64,000 nt of DNA from an uncultured Granulosicoccus sp. (GTDB taxonomy: Bacteria > Pseudomonadota > Gammaproteobacteria > Granulosicoccales > Granulosicoccaceae). Below the pieces are notes generated by a model that saw only the letters and a program-made list of their open reading frames with translations, was not told the DNA's origin and ran no database searches. Location: positions 124,001 through 188,000 of the forward strand of contig CANLNQ010000001.1 in the NCBI GenBank assembly GCA_947492525.1. Reading direction: 5' to 3'. A program made the position numbers and the translations under genes. Shown here piece after piece: positions 46,452 to 55,821 of this stretch (its first letter is position 1; each line of letters begins with the position of its first letter).

Positions 46452-46766
46452 ATGAAGTTCAATAAAAGTGTTTGGGTTGTTGTTCTGCTCGCCACGATGA
46501 TCGCCGGCTGCGCCAGCCGGAGTCCGTCTTTCGGCGACTCCGTGCGAGCCGAGGGAATTGCAGTAGCGGATATCGGCGATAAATGGGAAAAGGGGCAGGC
46601 GATGATTCGCAAGGGGAACAAGTTGGTCCGCAAGGGCAACAAGCAAATCGCCGAAGGCAAGGAAAATGTTGCGGATGGCACGTCGATGGTCAAGACAGGT
46701 GAAAAACTGATCGCCGATGCGGAGCGCGCCTACGAGCAAAGTAAATCCGGTCAGGCCGCAGAATGA
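46452..46766 (+). CDS. Small lipoprotein with Lys/Gly-rich repeats
   Basis: A 104-aa lipoprotein; signal ends at MIAGC (Cys near residue 20). The mature part is helical with short repeats of the type xxKGxK (MIRKGNKLVRKGNKQIAEGK) and is positively charged. The start has GGAG upstream, and a longer in-frame start is not needed. It is divergent from the ECF-like sigma-factor gene, which may control it as part of an envelope-stress response; this is inference. Confidence 0.75.
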   Translation: MKFNKSVWVVVLLATMIAGCASRSPSFGDSVRAEGIAVADIGDKWEKGQAMIRKGNKLVRKGNKQIAEGKENVADGTSMVKTGEKLIADAERAYEQSKSGQAAE

Positions 46767-46854
46767 TCAAACTGGCATGGCCGAGGGATATATCCTGAGG
46801 CCTGTCAGAGCAAGGGCGGCCAGACGCTCACTGGTGCGAGTGCTATGATCAGGC

Positions 46855-47901
46855 ATGAGTGCAGAATTACTGGCGTTAGGTCTATCCCCTTTTTTCACGC
46901 AACAACTGTCGCTTGAAGAGATGGAAGTTACCCGCTTGGTGCGGGTTTTCCAGGTGCAGCGTTCCCTGCTGGTCGTTGGCGATGGCTCAGCGAGCTGGAC
47001 GGTGGCCCTCGGAGGAAACTGGTCTCAGCTGCCATCCGAGGCGCGGGCCACGGTGGGAGACTGGCTGGTGCTCGATGGTAGCGGTGAGAAGATCCTGCGC
47101 CTGCTGGATCGCAAGAGTGTATTCAAACGTGTAGCGGCCGGAACAAAGGTAGATGTGCAGCTCATGGCCGCCAACATCGACATACTGTTCGTGGTGAGTT
47201 CCTGCAATGAGGACTTCAACGAGTCGAGGCTTGAACGCTACCTGGCGCTGGCGCGTGAGGCCGGCGTTGATCCGGTCATCGTTCTGACCAAGGCGGATCT
47301 GGCGCCGGATGCAGCGGCTTATCGCGAGCGTGCGCAATCAGTCTGCGGTGACAGCCCTGTAGAATTGGTGAATGCACAGCTCCCCTCCTCTCTCGAGAGC
47401 GTAGGGAAATGGATTTCCACAGGCACCACGATCGCTTTGGCGGGTTCTTCCGGCGTAGGCAAGTCCACCCTGATCAATTCTCTGGCCGGACAGACGCTTG
47501 CCACTACCGGAGACATTCGCGAACAGGATGCCAAGGGGCGTCATACCACCACGTATCGCGAATTGCATGTATTGCCCTCTGGCGGATTGCTGATTGACTT
47601 GCCGGGTATTCGGGAGATCAAGCTCGGTGAAGCAGATTCGGGCGTAAGCGAGGTATTCGACGACATCGACGTGCTTTCCCGGCAATGCCGGTTTGCGGAC
47701 TGTCAGCATCATGATGAGCCGGGTTGTGCCGTTCAACAGGCCATTCAGGCAGGTGGGCTCGATGCACGTCGGCTGAGAAACTACGAAAAACTTGCCAGAG
47801 AGGAAGCTCGCCACTCAGCAACACTGGCAGAGCAACGGCAACAGGACAAGGCCTTCGGCAAGATGGTCAAACAGCACACCAGCGCCAAACGACGTCGTTG
47901 A
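46855..47901 (+). CDS. rsgA: Ribosome small-subunit-dependent GTPase A
   Basis: A 348-aa circularly permuted GTPase that helps mature the 30S subunit. An N-terminal OB fold is followed by the permuted motifs: G4 LTKADL near residue 145, G1 GSSGVGKSTLINSL near 195, and G3 DLPGIRE near 246. The C-terminal zinc site is CRFADCQHHDEPGC. The typical length is about 350 aa. It stands alone, convergent with the AstE-like gene. Confidence 0.96.
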   Translation: MSAELLALGLSPFFTQQLSLEEMEVTRLVRVFQVQRSLLVVGDGSASWTVALGGNWSQLPSEARATVGDWLVLDGSGEKILRLLDRKSVFKRVAAGTKVDVQLMAANIDILFVVSSCNEDFNESRLERYLALAREAGVDPVIVLTKADLAPDAAAYRERAQSVCGDSPVELVNAQLPSSLESVGKWISTGTTIALAGSSGVGKSTLINSLAGQTLATTGDIREQDAKGRHTTTYRELHVLPSGGLLIDLPGIREIKLGEADSGVSEVFDDIDVLSRQCRFADCQHHDEPGCAVQQAIQAGGLDARRLRNYEKLAREEARHSATLAEQRQQDKAFGKMVKQHTSAKRRR

Positions 47902-47939
47902 ATGGCGTACCCGCCTCGCTTCATGGGCGAGCGTGAACA

Positions 47940-47969
47940 GGCCCCCGTCGCCAGGCAGGAACGGGGGCC
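47940..47969. terminator. Hairpin between convergent rsgA and AstE-like genes
   Basis: GGCCCCCGT (47940-47948) and ACGGGGGCC (47961-47969) form a perfect 9-bp stem around a 12-base loop. It lies between two converging stops and could end both transcripts. There is no long T-run on either side. Confidence 0.55.
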
Positions 47970-48026
47970 ATCAGAGGATCTCGCTGTAAGAGCAGGCAAG
48001 ACGAGCACGACGAGCACGACGGCAGT

Positions 48027-49058
48027 CTATGCGTCTCGTTGCTCCTCATTCTCGTGATCGAGCTGGAAGGATTCCACATGGCTGCCCACCTCATCGATAT
48101 CATCGCGGAAGCGAGCCAGATGCAGCACTGCATCGCCCTCATGCACCACCGGCAATTCCATGCGGCCGATGATGACACCGTCGTGCTGTGATCGGATTTC
48201 ATGACGTACACCGTCGGATGCAGACGCGATATGACCCACGATGTCACCCCTGCTGACCTGTGCGCCCAGCCCGACATCGGCGCGGAACATACCGCTCTCG
48301 GGCGCTCTCAACCAGCGACTGCTGCGCGCCACGAACGGGTCCTTCTCTCTGGAGCGCGCCGCACGGGAAGCTGGCAACATGTCCAGGGCACGCATGACAT
48401 TCAGGATGCCGGTCACACCCGCTCGAATCGCCATGTCATTGTACCGAAGGGCCTCCCCTGCCTCGTACAACAGAATGGGGATACCCATTTCACTGGCCGA
48501 GCCTCTCAGGGATCCATCGCGTACGGACGAGTTCAGGATCACGGGCACACCGAAGCGTCGAGCCAGTCGCTGGGTTTCCGGGTCATCCAGGTCTGCCCTG
48601 ATCTGCGGCAGATTGGTGCGGTGCCCGGACCCTGTGTGCAGATCGATACCGTGAGTGGATACGGAAACAATCTCCTGCATGAACAGCTTGGCAAGGCGTG
48701 CTGCCAGTGAGCCGTTGTCCGAACCGGGGAAGACGCGGTTCAGATCGCGGCGATCCGGCAGATAGCGACTCACCTGAATCAGGCCATAGGCATTGACTAC
48801 CGGAACGGCTATCAGCGTCCCCTTGATCCTGGTCATGGTCCTTGACGCGAGCACCTGACGAATGATCTCGATACCGTTCAGTTCATCGCCATGAATGGCA
48901 GCACTGACAAACAATACCGGGCCATCGCTTTTGCCATGCAGCACATGCACCGGCATGTGAATGCTGGTTTGCGAGCTCAGGTCCGGCATCGGTAGGTTGA
49001 TCAGCTGCCGACTGCCGGCACGTACCTCGTTGCCAGCCAGAATGAAGGGGTCGCGCAT
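48027..49058 (-). CDS. Succinylglutamate desuccinylase/aspartoacylase-family metallohydrolase
   Basis: A 343-aa zinc hydrolase of the AstE/aspartoacylase group. Zinc ligands appear as AAIHGDELNG (His and Glu, near residue 55) and GIDLHTGS (His near 150), with the catalytic Glu in ILLYEAGEALRY. The C-terminal 100 residues are the lipoyl-like beta barrel typical of this subgroup. It is immediately downstream (4 bp) of rimK; this operon pairing is common in gammaproteobacteria and suggests that it removes or trims groups added by RimK. The substrate is not known. Confidence 0.88.
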   Translation of the reverse strand: MRDPFILAGNEVRAGSRQLINLPMPDLSSQTSIHMPVHVLHGKSDGPVLFVSAAIHGDELNGIEIIRQVLASRTMTRIKGTLIAVPVVNAYGLIQVSRYLPDRRDLNRVFPGSDNGSLAARLAKLFMQEIVSVSTHGIDLHTGSGHRTNLPQIRADLDDPETQRLARRFGVPVILNSSVRDGSLRGSASEMGIPILLYEAGEALRYNDMAIRAGVTGILNVMRALDMLPASRAARSREKDPFVARSSRWLRAPESGMFRADVGLGAQVSRGDIVGHIASASDGVRHEIRSQHDGVIIGRMELPVVHEGDAVLHLARFRDDIDEVGSHVESFQLDHENEEQRDA

Positions 49059-49062
49059 GGTC

Positions 49063-49983
49063 TCAGCCCTTGCCTCGTGTCTTGGTCAAGGTGGAACGAT
49101 TGACGTTTTTCTCCAGATGCTTCTCGATGAATTCGATCTGCATGGAGGCAATGTCCAGCGATGTCGCCGTCTCGATGCCTTCCAGACCGGGTGAGGAGTT
49201 CACCTCCATGACCACAGGGCCTCGTGCAGAGCGCAACAAATCAACTCCGGCTACGTTCAACCCCATGGTCTTGGCAGCCTTGATCGCCGTAGCACGCTCC
49301 TTCGCGGACAGTTTTGTCAGCGTGGCCGAGCCGCCCCGGTGCAGATTGGAACGGAATTCGCCTTCAGCACCCTGACGCTTCATCGCCGCCACGACCTTGT
49401 CGCCAACGACGAAGCAACGAATGTCGGCGCCGCCGGCCTCCTTGATGAACTCCTGAATCAGTATGTTCGCCTTCAGCCCCATGAATGCCTCTACCACGCT
49501 CTCTGCTGCCTTCGGGGTTTCAGCCAGCACCACACCGATTCCCTGCGTGCCTTCCAGCAACTTGATGACCACCGGCGTGCCACCGACCATCTTCAGCAGA
49601 TCCTTGGTATCGCCAGGCTTGTGGGCAAAGCCGGTGACGGGCATGTCCACGCCCTTGCGTGACATGAGCTGCAGAGAGCGCAGCTTGTCCCTCGACCGGC
49701 TGATGGCAACAGATTCATTGAGAGGAAAGGTTCCCATCATCTCGAACTGACGCAATACCGCCGTACCATAGAAGGTCACGGACGCGCCGATTCGGGGAAT
49801 GACAGCATCAACGCCGGTGATTTCCTTTCCGTTGTAATGAACTTCGGGCCTGTTGGCCGTGACGTTCATGTAGCAGCGCAGTACGTCGAGCACCACCACT
49901 TCATGGCCGCGGGACTGCGCCGCTTCGACTAGTCGTCGAGTGGAATAGAGGCGAGGATTTCTGGAGAGGATGGCAATCTTCAT
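49063..49983 (-). CDS. rimK: Ribosomal protein S6--L-glutamate ligase (RimK)
   Basis: A 306-aa ATP-grasp ligase. The N-terminus [20 protein letters not shown] is the RimK start (the E. coli protein is 300 aa), and key segments are [16 protein letters not shown] near 145, [18 protein letters not shown] near 200 and [14 protein letters not shown] near 270. RimK adds glutamate residues to the C-terminus of ribosomal protein S6. Upstream extensions of the reading frame to 50217 are rejected. The usual zinc-protease partner is not adjacent. Confidence 0.93.
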   Translation of the reverse strand: MKIAILSRNPRLYSTRRLVEAAQSRGHEVVVLDVLRCYMNVTANRPEVHYNGKEITGVDAVIPRIGASVTFYGTAVLRQFEMMGTFPLNESVAISRSRDKLRSLQLMSRKGVDMPVTGFAHKPGDTKDLLKMVGGTPVVIKLLEGTQGIGVVLAETPKAAESVVEAFMGLKANILIQEFIKEAGGADIRCFVVGDKVVAAMKRQGAEGEFRSNLHRGGSATLTKLSAKERATAIKAAKTMGLNVAGVDLLRSARGPVVMEVNSSPGLEGIETATSLDIASMQIEFIEKHLEKNVNRSTLTKTRGKG

Positions 49984-50494
49984 GAGCTGCTTATGCTGTT
50001 TTAGTGAATGGGACGATTTCGTGTCACTCCCGTGACTGAATCCGGACAGGGTGAAACATACAAGACCGAAGCCTTGGTCGTTCATGGGCAGAGGCCGGTC
50101 GATACAACTGCATCTATAACACTGGACGCAGTCTCTGATGGAAAAGTCACAACAATGTTTCGCTGCTTGCACTGTATCGCTGATCAGCGCCGGACAGTTG
50201 GAAGGAATCGGATCCATGACAGCGACGCACCTTGCGGCAGGCCCTTTGCACCCTGTCAGAAAGAATCAGAGTGCATGATTCTGCCGGAATGCGTCCGACA
50301 CCCTGTAGAGCCTCACGCTGTCGGCGCTGACAGACACTCCCGCACAGATGCCATTTGCGGCATCGACAGACTTTCCAGGATCCTCAGTGTTCCGGGCAGG
50401 ATCTCGATACTGTCTGCACCTGACATGACTGCCTGAACGAGAAGATCGCATACAGCAGCGTCGTCGATGACATCATCGGCTTATCACATCAACA

Positions 50495-50506
50495 AGTAAA
50501 ACTATA
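50495..50506 (+). promoter_or_regulatory. AGTAAAACTATA motif, second copy
   Basis: This 12-bp sequence is identical to that at 46233-46244 near the sigma-factor gene. A related GTAAAACAATA is at 50522-50532. A shared promoter or operator is possible, although AT-rich motifs recur by chance. Confidence 0.4.
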
Positions 50507-50571
50507 CTTTCTTATTGATTTGTAAAACAATATTTATCGTTAACGCAGCTATACCTCGCCCCTACCATCAA

Positions 50572-50706
50572 ATGTACGCCGGTGTATCGACGATGGGTGG
50601 AGGTATGAGTTCCTCGGCAAGCCCCGCTTCTGCTCTGCAGTCTGACCCTGACGAGTACGAACCCCTGACCACAGGCGGTAACCCCGATCTGAAGCAATAC
50701 TCCTGA
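50572..50706 (+). CDS. Possible small protein (44 aa)
   Basis: A short frame from the ATG at 50572 encodes a Ser/Gly/Pro-rich peptide ending in GGNPDLKQYS. It follows an AT-rich, promoter-like stretch. A GGAGGT lies inside the frame directly before a second ATG (50605), so spacing is poor for either start. The case for translation is weak. Confidence 0.25.
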   Translation: MYAGVSTMGGGMSSSASPASALQSDPDEYEPLTTGGNPDLKQYS

Positions 50707-50959
50707 CAAGGCAACCCTGCCCGATAGAGGCCTGTCACCGGTTCTGGAAAAAACTGCAGAGCAGTGTTGTCACAACGGTGGCAGACTATGGTTGAAACAG
50801 GCTCTCTTCCACAGTCGCTGGCAAGTCGAGCAACGACAGACCTATACTGTGAATGTGGCTGTTACCAGCTCATTGTATGGAGGCCGTGGCAACATGGCTC
50901 GATATCCGTGATTCGAGCGGCCAGGGATTGCCATTGACTGTCACCACCAGAGGTATGAG

Positions 50960-52036
50960 ATGCACAAAGTACTTGTCGTCGGCGCGGGACCAACAGGGCT
51001 GACCGCAGCTCTGGAGCTAGCCCGACAAGGGCTGGTACCCGAGATCATCGAGAAGCAGGCTACCGGGTCGGGGCTGTCACGGGCTGTCGGCCTGCTGCCG
51101 TCCAGCATGAAGATCCTTGAAGCATCCGGTGTGGCCGAATCCATTCGCGAAGAGGCGATGGCTTACAGGGCCGCAGCCTTTTATGTCAATGACAAACTCA
51201 CGGCTCAGGTACCCCTGCAGGAAGATGATTCAGATTCCCCCTTGCTGTATGGACTGGCGCAAGACAGAACCGAAGCACTGATGAAATCAGCTCTGGAGAG
51301 ATCCGGAGTTGCAGTTCAACACGGTGTGAACCTGGTATCACTGGATATCGAGGACGATCACGCAGTAGCAACCTTGTGCCTGGGAGGCTCTCGCAAGGAG
51401 GTCAGGAAATATGACCTGCTTGTCGGCGCTGACGGCGTTCACAGCACGGTGCGTCGAAGCCTGGGCATGGCCTTCGAAGGGTTTGATCTTGAAGAGCCCT
51501 GGTCGATTGCTGACGTGGAGGTGGAAGGTTGGGATACCTCACTGTTCAGCCTGTTTCGACTATCACACGGAAAAGTGGTGGTAGTGGCACCTGTGGAGTC
51601 TGGCCGGGTAAGAATCATTTCCAATACAACGGATGCCATCAAGGCGGTGCCGGTGCCGATGAACATCACCAAAACCATCAACCAAGGCGTATTCAACATC
51701 TCTGTAAGGCAGGTCAGACAATACAATCATGGTCCAGTCTATCTGGCAGGAGATGCCGCCCACTGTCACTCACCTGCAGGAGGGCGTGGCATGAATCTGG
51801 GTATCGCTGATGCTGCCGATCTTGCACACCGGATCATGAATGATGAACTGGAAGGTTACGACGCCGCTCGGCACTCGGCAGGACGTGAGACCATTGCCCT
51901 GAGCGAACGCGCGCGGCGGGCCATGACCACCCGCAATGTCTTCTACAGAATGCAGATCACCACGACAATTGGCGTATTGTCGCGCAACCGGCTATTGCGT
52001 GAACGCATGATCAGCCGCATGCTGGCCATGTCATGA
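50960..52036 (+). CDS. FAD-dependent monooxygenase (aromatic hydroxylase fold)
   Basis: A 358-aa flavoprotein monooxygenase of the PHBH fold. Motifs are the dinucleotide GAGPTGLTAALELARQG at residues 8-24, the DG motif LLVGADGVHSTVRR near 155, and the GD motif VYLAGDAAHCHSPAGGRGMN near 260. Such enzymes hydroxylate aromatic or polyketide-like substrates with NAD(P)H and oxygen. It is slightly shorter than typical aromatic hydroxylases. It is divergent from rimK across about 1 kb and convergent with the DUF2784 gene. Confidence 0.9.
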   Translation: MHKVLVVGAGPTGLTAALELARQGLVPEIIEKQATGSGLSRAVGLLPSSMKILEASGVAESIREEAMAYRAAAFYVNDKLTAQVPLQEDDSDSPLLYGLAQDRTEALMKSALERSGVAVQHGVNLVSLDIEDDHAVATLCLGGSRKEVRKYDLLVGADGVHSTVRRSLGMAFEGFDLEEPWSIADVEVEGWDTSLFSLFRLSHGKVVVVAPVESGRVRIISNTTDAIKAVPVPMNITKTINQGVFNISVRQVRQYNHGPVYLAGDAAHCHSPAGGRGMNLGIADAADLAHRIMNDELEGYDAARHSAGRETIALSERARRAMTTRNVFYRMQITTTIGVLSRNRLLRERMISRMLAMS

Positions 52037-52063
52037 CGATCATCGACACTGTCGAACACCGGT

Positions 52064-52438
52064 TCAGAACCAGAGGCGCAAGGCTGCCAACAACATGCTG
52101 GTATTGAGAACGCCATAGACAACCAGGTCACCCACAAATGGGGTGACCTGTCGTCCACTCACTCGGGACAGCAGTGATGCGACAAAGTGTGGAGGTTCTG
52201 ATTCGACGGCATCGTCAACGGTGGCGCCTCCTCGCAGCCAGTTTTCCAACAACGTCAGCGGACAGGTATTGTTCATCGACAACCACATCAGCTGCAACAG
52301 AGTACCTCCGACAAGCACCGCCCACCAGGAGAGGTTCCATGGCAATACCCAGCCCGTGGCAAAGAAGCTGACGATGAGCGCATGCAACAAGGCAAGGGTA
52401 TCGGCAGCGTGAACTCGAAGGGAACTGACCGCGTTCAT
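52064..52438 (-). CDS. DUF2784-like inner-membrane protein
   Basis: A 124-aa membrane protein with three to four hydrophobic segments. The conserved core LSMNNTCPLTLLENWLR near residue 55 matches the CPLT...E box of DUF2784 proteins. Function is unknown. Its start overlaps the stop of the DUF2145 gene by four bases (ATGA), so they are coupled. Confidence 0.7.
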   Translation of the reverse strand: MNAVSSLRVHAADTLALLHALIVSFFATGWVLPWNLSWWAVLVGGTLLQLMWLSMNNTCPLTLLENWLRGGATVDDAVESEPPHFVASLLSRVSGRQVTPFVGDLVVYGVLNTSMLLAALRLWF

Positions 52439-53328
52439 GCTGCCAGCCCTCCATGTCGCGCACCGTTCGCAATATCCTCACACACTCTGTCGACTGGATG
52501 TCGTCGCGGTGCGCTGCTGGCGGTCAGGTGTGCGACTCGGCAACCCGGATCACTGGCTTTCAGGTAATGTCGAAGGCTGGGTTCGATGAGAAATTCGATA
52601 CGACCCTGCAGGCGGTTGCGCCAGGGGTGATCGTCCAGCCGGGTATTGGCCGAGATGATGCCCGCGGCCACTTGCAGGCCAGGGTTCAGGCGCAGAATCG
52701 TTGGCCGAAGTCCTTGCTCTTGCAGGTAATGCTGGATGGCATCACGCCGTGATTCTCCGCTCTGGGCCGAACCGATGATCTCCGCCAGCCACTGGTTGGA
52801 GTTCTGATAGCGCGTAGCGAATGGATACGACAGACGGCTGTACTCAGGTGAATGGATAGCCTCGCGAACCGGTGATTGCAGGGTTTGCCGGATGGCCTTC
52901 TGCAGGGGCGGGCTCGGAATCAGCACGCCGGTTCGATAGGCGTAAGGGTCATCACGAAAGAAGTCGATGAGTGAATGTCTCGCCAACCTGCCCGAGGCGC
53001 TTTCGTGCCAGTTGAGCAAGTGATCCACAAACCACTTTCCATCATGTCTTATCGCGAAACCTGAGTGGGTGTAATCCGGACACTCGGTATCGAACCGGTA
53101 TTTTCCCAGATCGGACCCTGCCCGACTCACCACCGCCAGTTCCGCTCCGGCAGTATCCAGGCAGCGCTCCACTTCATGCAGCATCAGATGTTCCAGATGT
53201 TGCATTCTCTGCATGATCTCGGGCGAGTGCCTCGGTCGTCGACATGGCCGGGTGCTGATGCTTCTCCAGGCACTGTCCCATTGAGAGACGCCTGTGGTAT
53301 CGGGGATGATGGCATCGGTGTGCATCAC
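52435..53328 (-). CDS. DUF2145-like protein
   Basis: A 297-aa protein that resembles DUF2145 from YTHSGFAIRH, WFVDHLLNWHESASG, SLIDFFRDDPYAY and LSYPFATRYQNSNQWLAE (a possible cysteine-less NlpC/P60-like fold with His and Asn positions). DUF2145 proteins are usually exported; here no clear signal peptide is seen at the N-terminus, so a different start or cytosolic location is possible. It is followed by a DUF2784 gene with ATGA overlap and is divergent from a secreted protein gene. Confidence 0.65.
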   Translation of the reverse strand: MMHTDAIIPDTTGVSQWDSAWRSISTRPCRRPRHSPEIMQRMQHLEHLMLHEVERCLDTAGAELAVVSRAGSDLGKYRFDTECPDYTHSGFAIRHDGKWFVDHLLNWHESASGRLARHSLIDFFRDDPYAYRTGVLIPSPPLQKAIRQTLQSPVREAIHSPEYSRLSYPFATRYQNSNQWLAEIIGSAQSGESRRDAIQHYLQEQGLRPTILRLNPGLQVAAGIISANTRLDDHPWRNRLQGRIEFLIEPSLRHYLKASDPGCRVAHLTASSAPRRHPVDRVCEDIANGARHGGLAA

Positions 53329-53591
53329 TCTCTCTCCTGGCCAGTCGTGTGCGCTGAGAAGCGACAGAGACTAGCCAGACTGTATGACAGGGACAAGACA
53401 GCACCGCCTGATCCGTCACATAGCCGGGCGCCACCTCGTCCTGCCCACCTCAACCCCGTTGGCCGGTTCGATTGATCACACCGGTCTTCGCCAAAGGTCT
53501 AGTCCGATCAGTTTGCGTGCTGCTGGCGTATCGCTCATCATGGAAAAGGCCTGGAACAGAAGCATCATGCCTGGAATCGGGAGCAGACATC

Positions 53592-54767
53592 ATGGCCCAA
53601 CTGTCAAAACCCTGCCTTCGCCCCCTCCTCTGCACGCTGGTCGTAGCCTGCCTGCTCGCCGTGCAGTCAAGCCCACCGCTTCACGCCAGTGCGCTGGTCA
53701 CCCATGACATCCGCGACGAGTTCGGTTTCGAGCAACCATTGACCGCGATGACAATCCAGACGCCCCCAGACTGGGTCGTTACGGGTGCGGTGCAATGGGC
53801 CGGGAATCCACAGTGCGTCTTTGACCGGATGAAGGTCCACTTCATGGCCACGGCACCGGACGGTAAACAGTGGGTGGAGATGATTCCGGGTGGCGCCTGG
53901 GCCTGGAACAGTAATTTTCAGACGTTCCCTCAGATGGCACAGCAGGGTGTGATGGGTTGCGAGAGCCGGCCCATTATCGACATTCAGGGCTTTGTCGACA
54001 CCTATCTACCGCTGATTCGTCCCGGCGCGCGGATCCTGTCCAGCCGCCTGCGACCCGATGTCGTCGACGAGGTCCGTGAAATGATGGGGCCGACGCAATT
54101 ACAACCCGGGCAGCAACAGCGTATCGAGGCAATGGAAATTCGCATCAGCTACTCCGCACAGGGCGCAACCGTCGAGGAGTTGCTGATACCGGTATTGATG
54201 TTTCTCGACCAGCCGGTCGCGGATCCGTACGGCAGCATGAATGCCCGACTGACACTGGCCATGGCAATCGGCACGATGACCACCGCCACCGTCGATGGCA
54301 AGGCCGATGAAGCCGTGCTGGATCGTATTGGCGAAACGATAAAACCGGACCCGTCCTATCAACAACGTCTGCAACAACACTTCCAGCAGAAGACTCAATT
54401 GGCCGTTGCTGCCTCCCAGCGACGATTGGCCGCACAGCGTGCAACGATGGCTGCCATGCGGGCGAACCGTCAAGCCTCCCGCAGCCAGGTGGATACCACT
54501 GGCAGTGACCTGCTCGACATTCAGATGAATACCTGGATAAACAATTCCGAGATGAACGATGCCGGGCATGCGAATACTGTCAACATGATTCAGGAAAGAC
54601 GACCCTGGCAGACAACGACCGGGGCCACCATCTACATGCCACAGGAATACCAGGCCGTGTACCAGTTGCCGAACCAGGTCTATGCTGGCACCAATGACCC
54701 GTTCTTCAACCCACTGCAGAGTGTGGGTGAATTTGGCGAGCAACTGCAACCGCTCAGCGGTCAGTGA
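53592..54767 (+). CDS. Exported protein of unknown function (391 aa)
   Basis: A protein with a signal peptide (residues 1 to about 33, hydrophobic core LLCTLVVACLLAVQ). The mature part begins with a beta-rich domain (PPDWVVTGAVQW, MIPGGAWAWNSNFQT), then a helical Gln/Arg-rich segment (about 285-325) and a C-terminal segment with YMPQEYQAVYQLPNQVYAG. The start at 53592 has GGGAG upstream; a longer in-frame frame begins 120 bp earlier but adds a non-signal leader. The last 14 bp overlap the 3' end of the convergent AraC-type gene. No family was recognised. Confidence 0.7.
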   Translation: MAQLSKPCLRPLLCTLVVACLLAVQSSPPLHASALVTHDIRDEFGFEQPLTAMTIQTPPDWVVTGAVQWAGNPQCVFDRMKVHFMATAPDGKQWVEMIPGGAWAWNSNFQTFPQMAQQGVMGCESRPIIDIQGFVDTYLPLIRPGARILSSRLRPDVVDEVREMMGPTQLQPGQQQRIEAMEIRISYSAQGATVEELLIPVLMFLDQPVADPYGSMNARLTLAMAIGTMTTATVDGKADEAVLDRIGETIKPDPSYQQRLQQHFQQKTQLAVAASQRRLAAQRATMAAMRANRQASRSQVDTTGSDLLDIQMNTWINNSEMNDAGHANTVNMIQERRPWQTTTGATIYMPQEYQAVYQLPNQVYAGTNDPFFNPLQSVGEFGEQLQPLSGQ

Positions 54768-55740
54768 TGATGGCTTCCGGGTGAGCGTGGTTCAAGCGAT
54801 ACTGCGTCGGCGACACACCCACAACTCGTTTGAATGCCTGCCTGAGTGTATCCACCGATGAAAAGCCACTCTGCCGGGCTACCTGCCCCATCGGCTGAAT
54901 ACCCGTTTCCAGTATTCGCCTGGCATGATCGACACGCACACGCTCAACCCAGCGCGCCGGCGTGGTTCCGGTGCGTTGCGTGAATACACGAGAGAAATGC
55001 CGCTCACCCAGTGACAGTCGTGAGGCAAGTACCGCATTGCACAGATTGCCAGTGGGGTCGTGCGAGATTGACGCGAGCAATTCATCCAGGGAATCTTTGA
55101 TGTCATCAGGCGTGCCGAGTGCATAGCGCTCGCTGAACTGCGATTGTCCACCGCTTCGATTCAGGTAGAGCACCATGCGTTGGCTGGTTTCGCGTGCCAG
55201 TGCTTCCCCATGATCACGAGCTACCAGAGACAGGGCGAGATCGATGCCCGAAGCCATACCGCCGGAGGTCGTGACCGATCCCGCCTCGATGTACAGCGCA
55301 TCGGCAACCACATCCACCTGCGGATACCGGCAAGCCAGTTCCCGAGCATGTGCCCAGTGCGTGGTAGCGCGTCGCCCGTCCAGCAACCCCGCTTCGGCCA
55401 GCAGAAACGCACCGGTACAGATAGAGGCGACCCGCTCGGCCTGTCCCGCCAGCCGGGCGATTTGGCGAATCACCGCCTGTCGTTGCAGCAAAGGCTGAAC
55501 ACCATCCCCACCAGGCACAATGAAAGTGTGTGTCGACTCTTGTTGCTGGATTGCTCCATCCACCCCCAGACGCAATCCGGACTCGGCCTTTATCGAGCGG
55601 ATTCGTCCCATGCCGACAACCTGCAGTGAATACAAGGCCTCGCCCGCACGCTGATTGGCGATCGTGAAGACATCCGACGGACCCACCAGGTCGATCATGG
55701 CGATACCGTCGTAGGCAAAAAGTGTGATGCTCCTGCTCAT
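54754..55740 (-). CDS. GlxA-family transcriptional regulator (DJ-1/PfpI + AraC)
   Basis: A 328-aa regulator. The N-terminal half (residues about 1-190) is a DJ-1/PfpI domain with the nucleophile-elbow Cys in ASICTGAFLLAEAGLL. The C-terminal half is an AraC-type double helix-turn-helix (about 215-315) with RLSLGERHFSRVFTQRTGTTPARWVERVRVDHARRI split over two helices. Start: ATG at 55740. It is divergent from a DJ-1/PfpI enzyme-like gene, 81 bp away, which it probably regulates. GlxA-type regulators respond to small nitrogen or amino-acid metabolites. Confidence 0.9.
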   Translation of the reverse strand: MSRSITLFAYDGIAMIDLVGPSDVFTIANQRAGEALYSLQVVGMGRIRSIKAESGLRLGVDGAIQQQESTHTFIVPGGDGVQPLLQRQAVIRQIARLAGQAERVASICTGAFLLAEAGLLDGRRATTHWAHARELACRYPQVDVVADALYIEAGSVTTSGGMASGIDLALSLVARDHGEALARETSQRMVLYLNRSGGQSQFSERYALGTPDDIKDSLDELLASISHDPTGNLCNAVLASRLSLGERHFSRVFTQRTGTTPARWVERVRVDHARRILETGIQPMGQVARQSGFSSVDTLRQAFKRVVGVSPTQYRLNHAHPEAIITDR

Positions 55741-55821
55741 GAAGACAGTGTACAGAATGCATGTCCGAAATCCACTGAAACATGTCATCAAAGACATGGC
55801 TCGCTGCAGCATGATGTGAGC

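Larger units (their letters stand above)
49984..50959. other. Long intergenic region upstream of rimK and the FAD monooxygenase gene
   Basis: Nearly 1 kb between divergent genes. It contains one AT-rich stretch (about 50485-50545) with AGTAAAACTATA and a second GTAAAAC motif at 50522, and one possible short gene (50572-50706). A 142-aa frame at 50008 lacks a ribosome-binding site and coding character. The region may hold a non-coding RNA or lost gene, but nothing specific can be supported. Confidence 0.4.

Noticed and set aside
49984-50217. 78-residue N-terminal extension of RimK
   Set aside because: RimK proteins begin at MKIAIL; the extension has Cys-rich random composition.
50008-50436. 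142-aa plus-strand frame
   Set aside because: No ribosome-binding site, no recognisable domain, and it covers the rimK promoter region.
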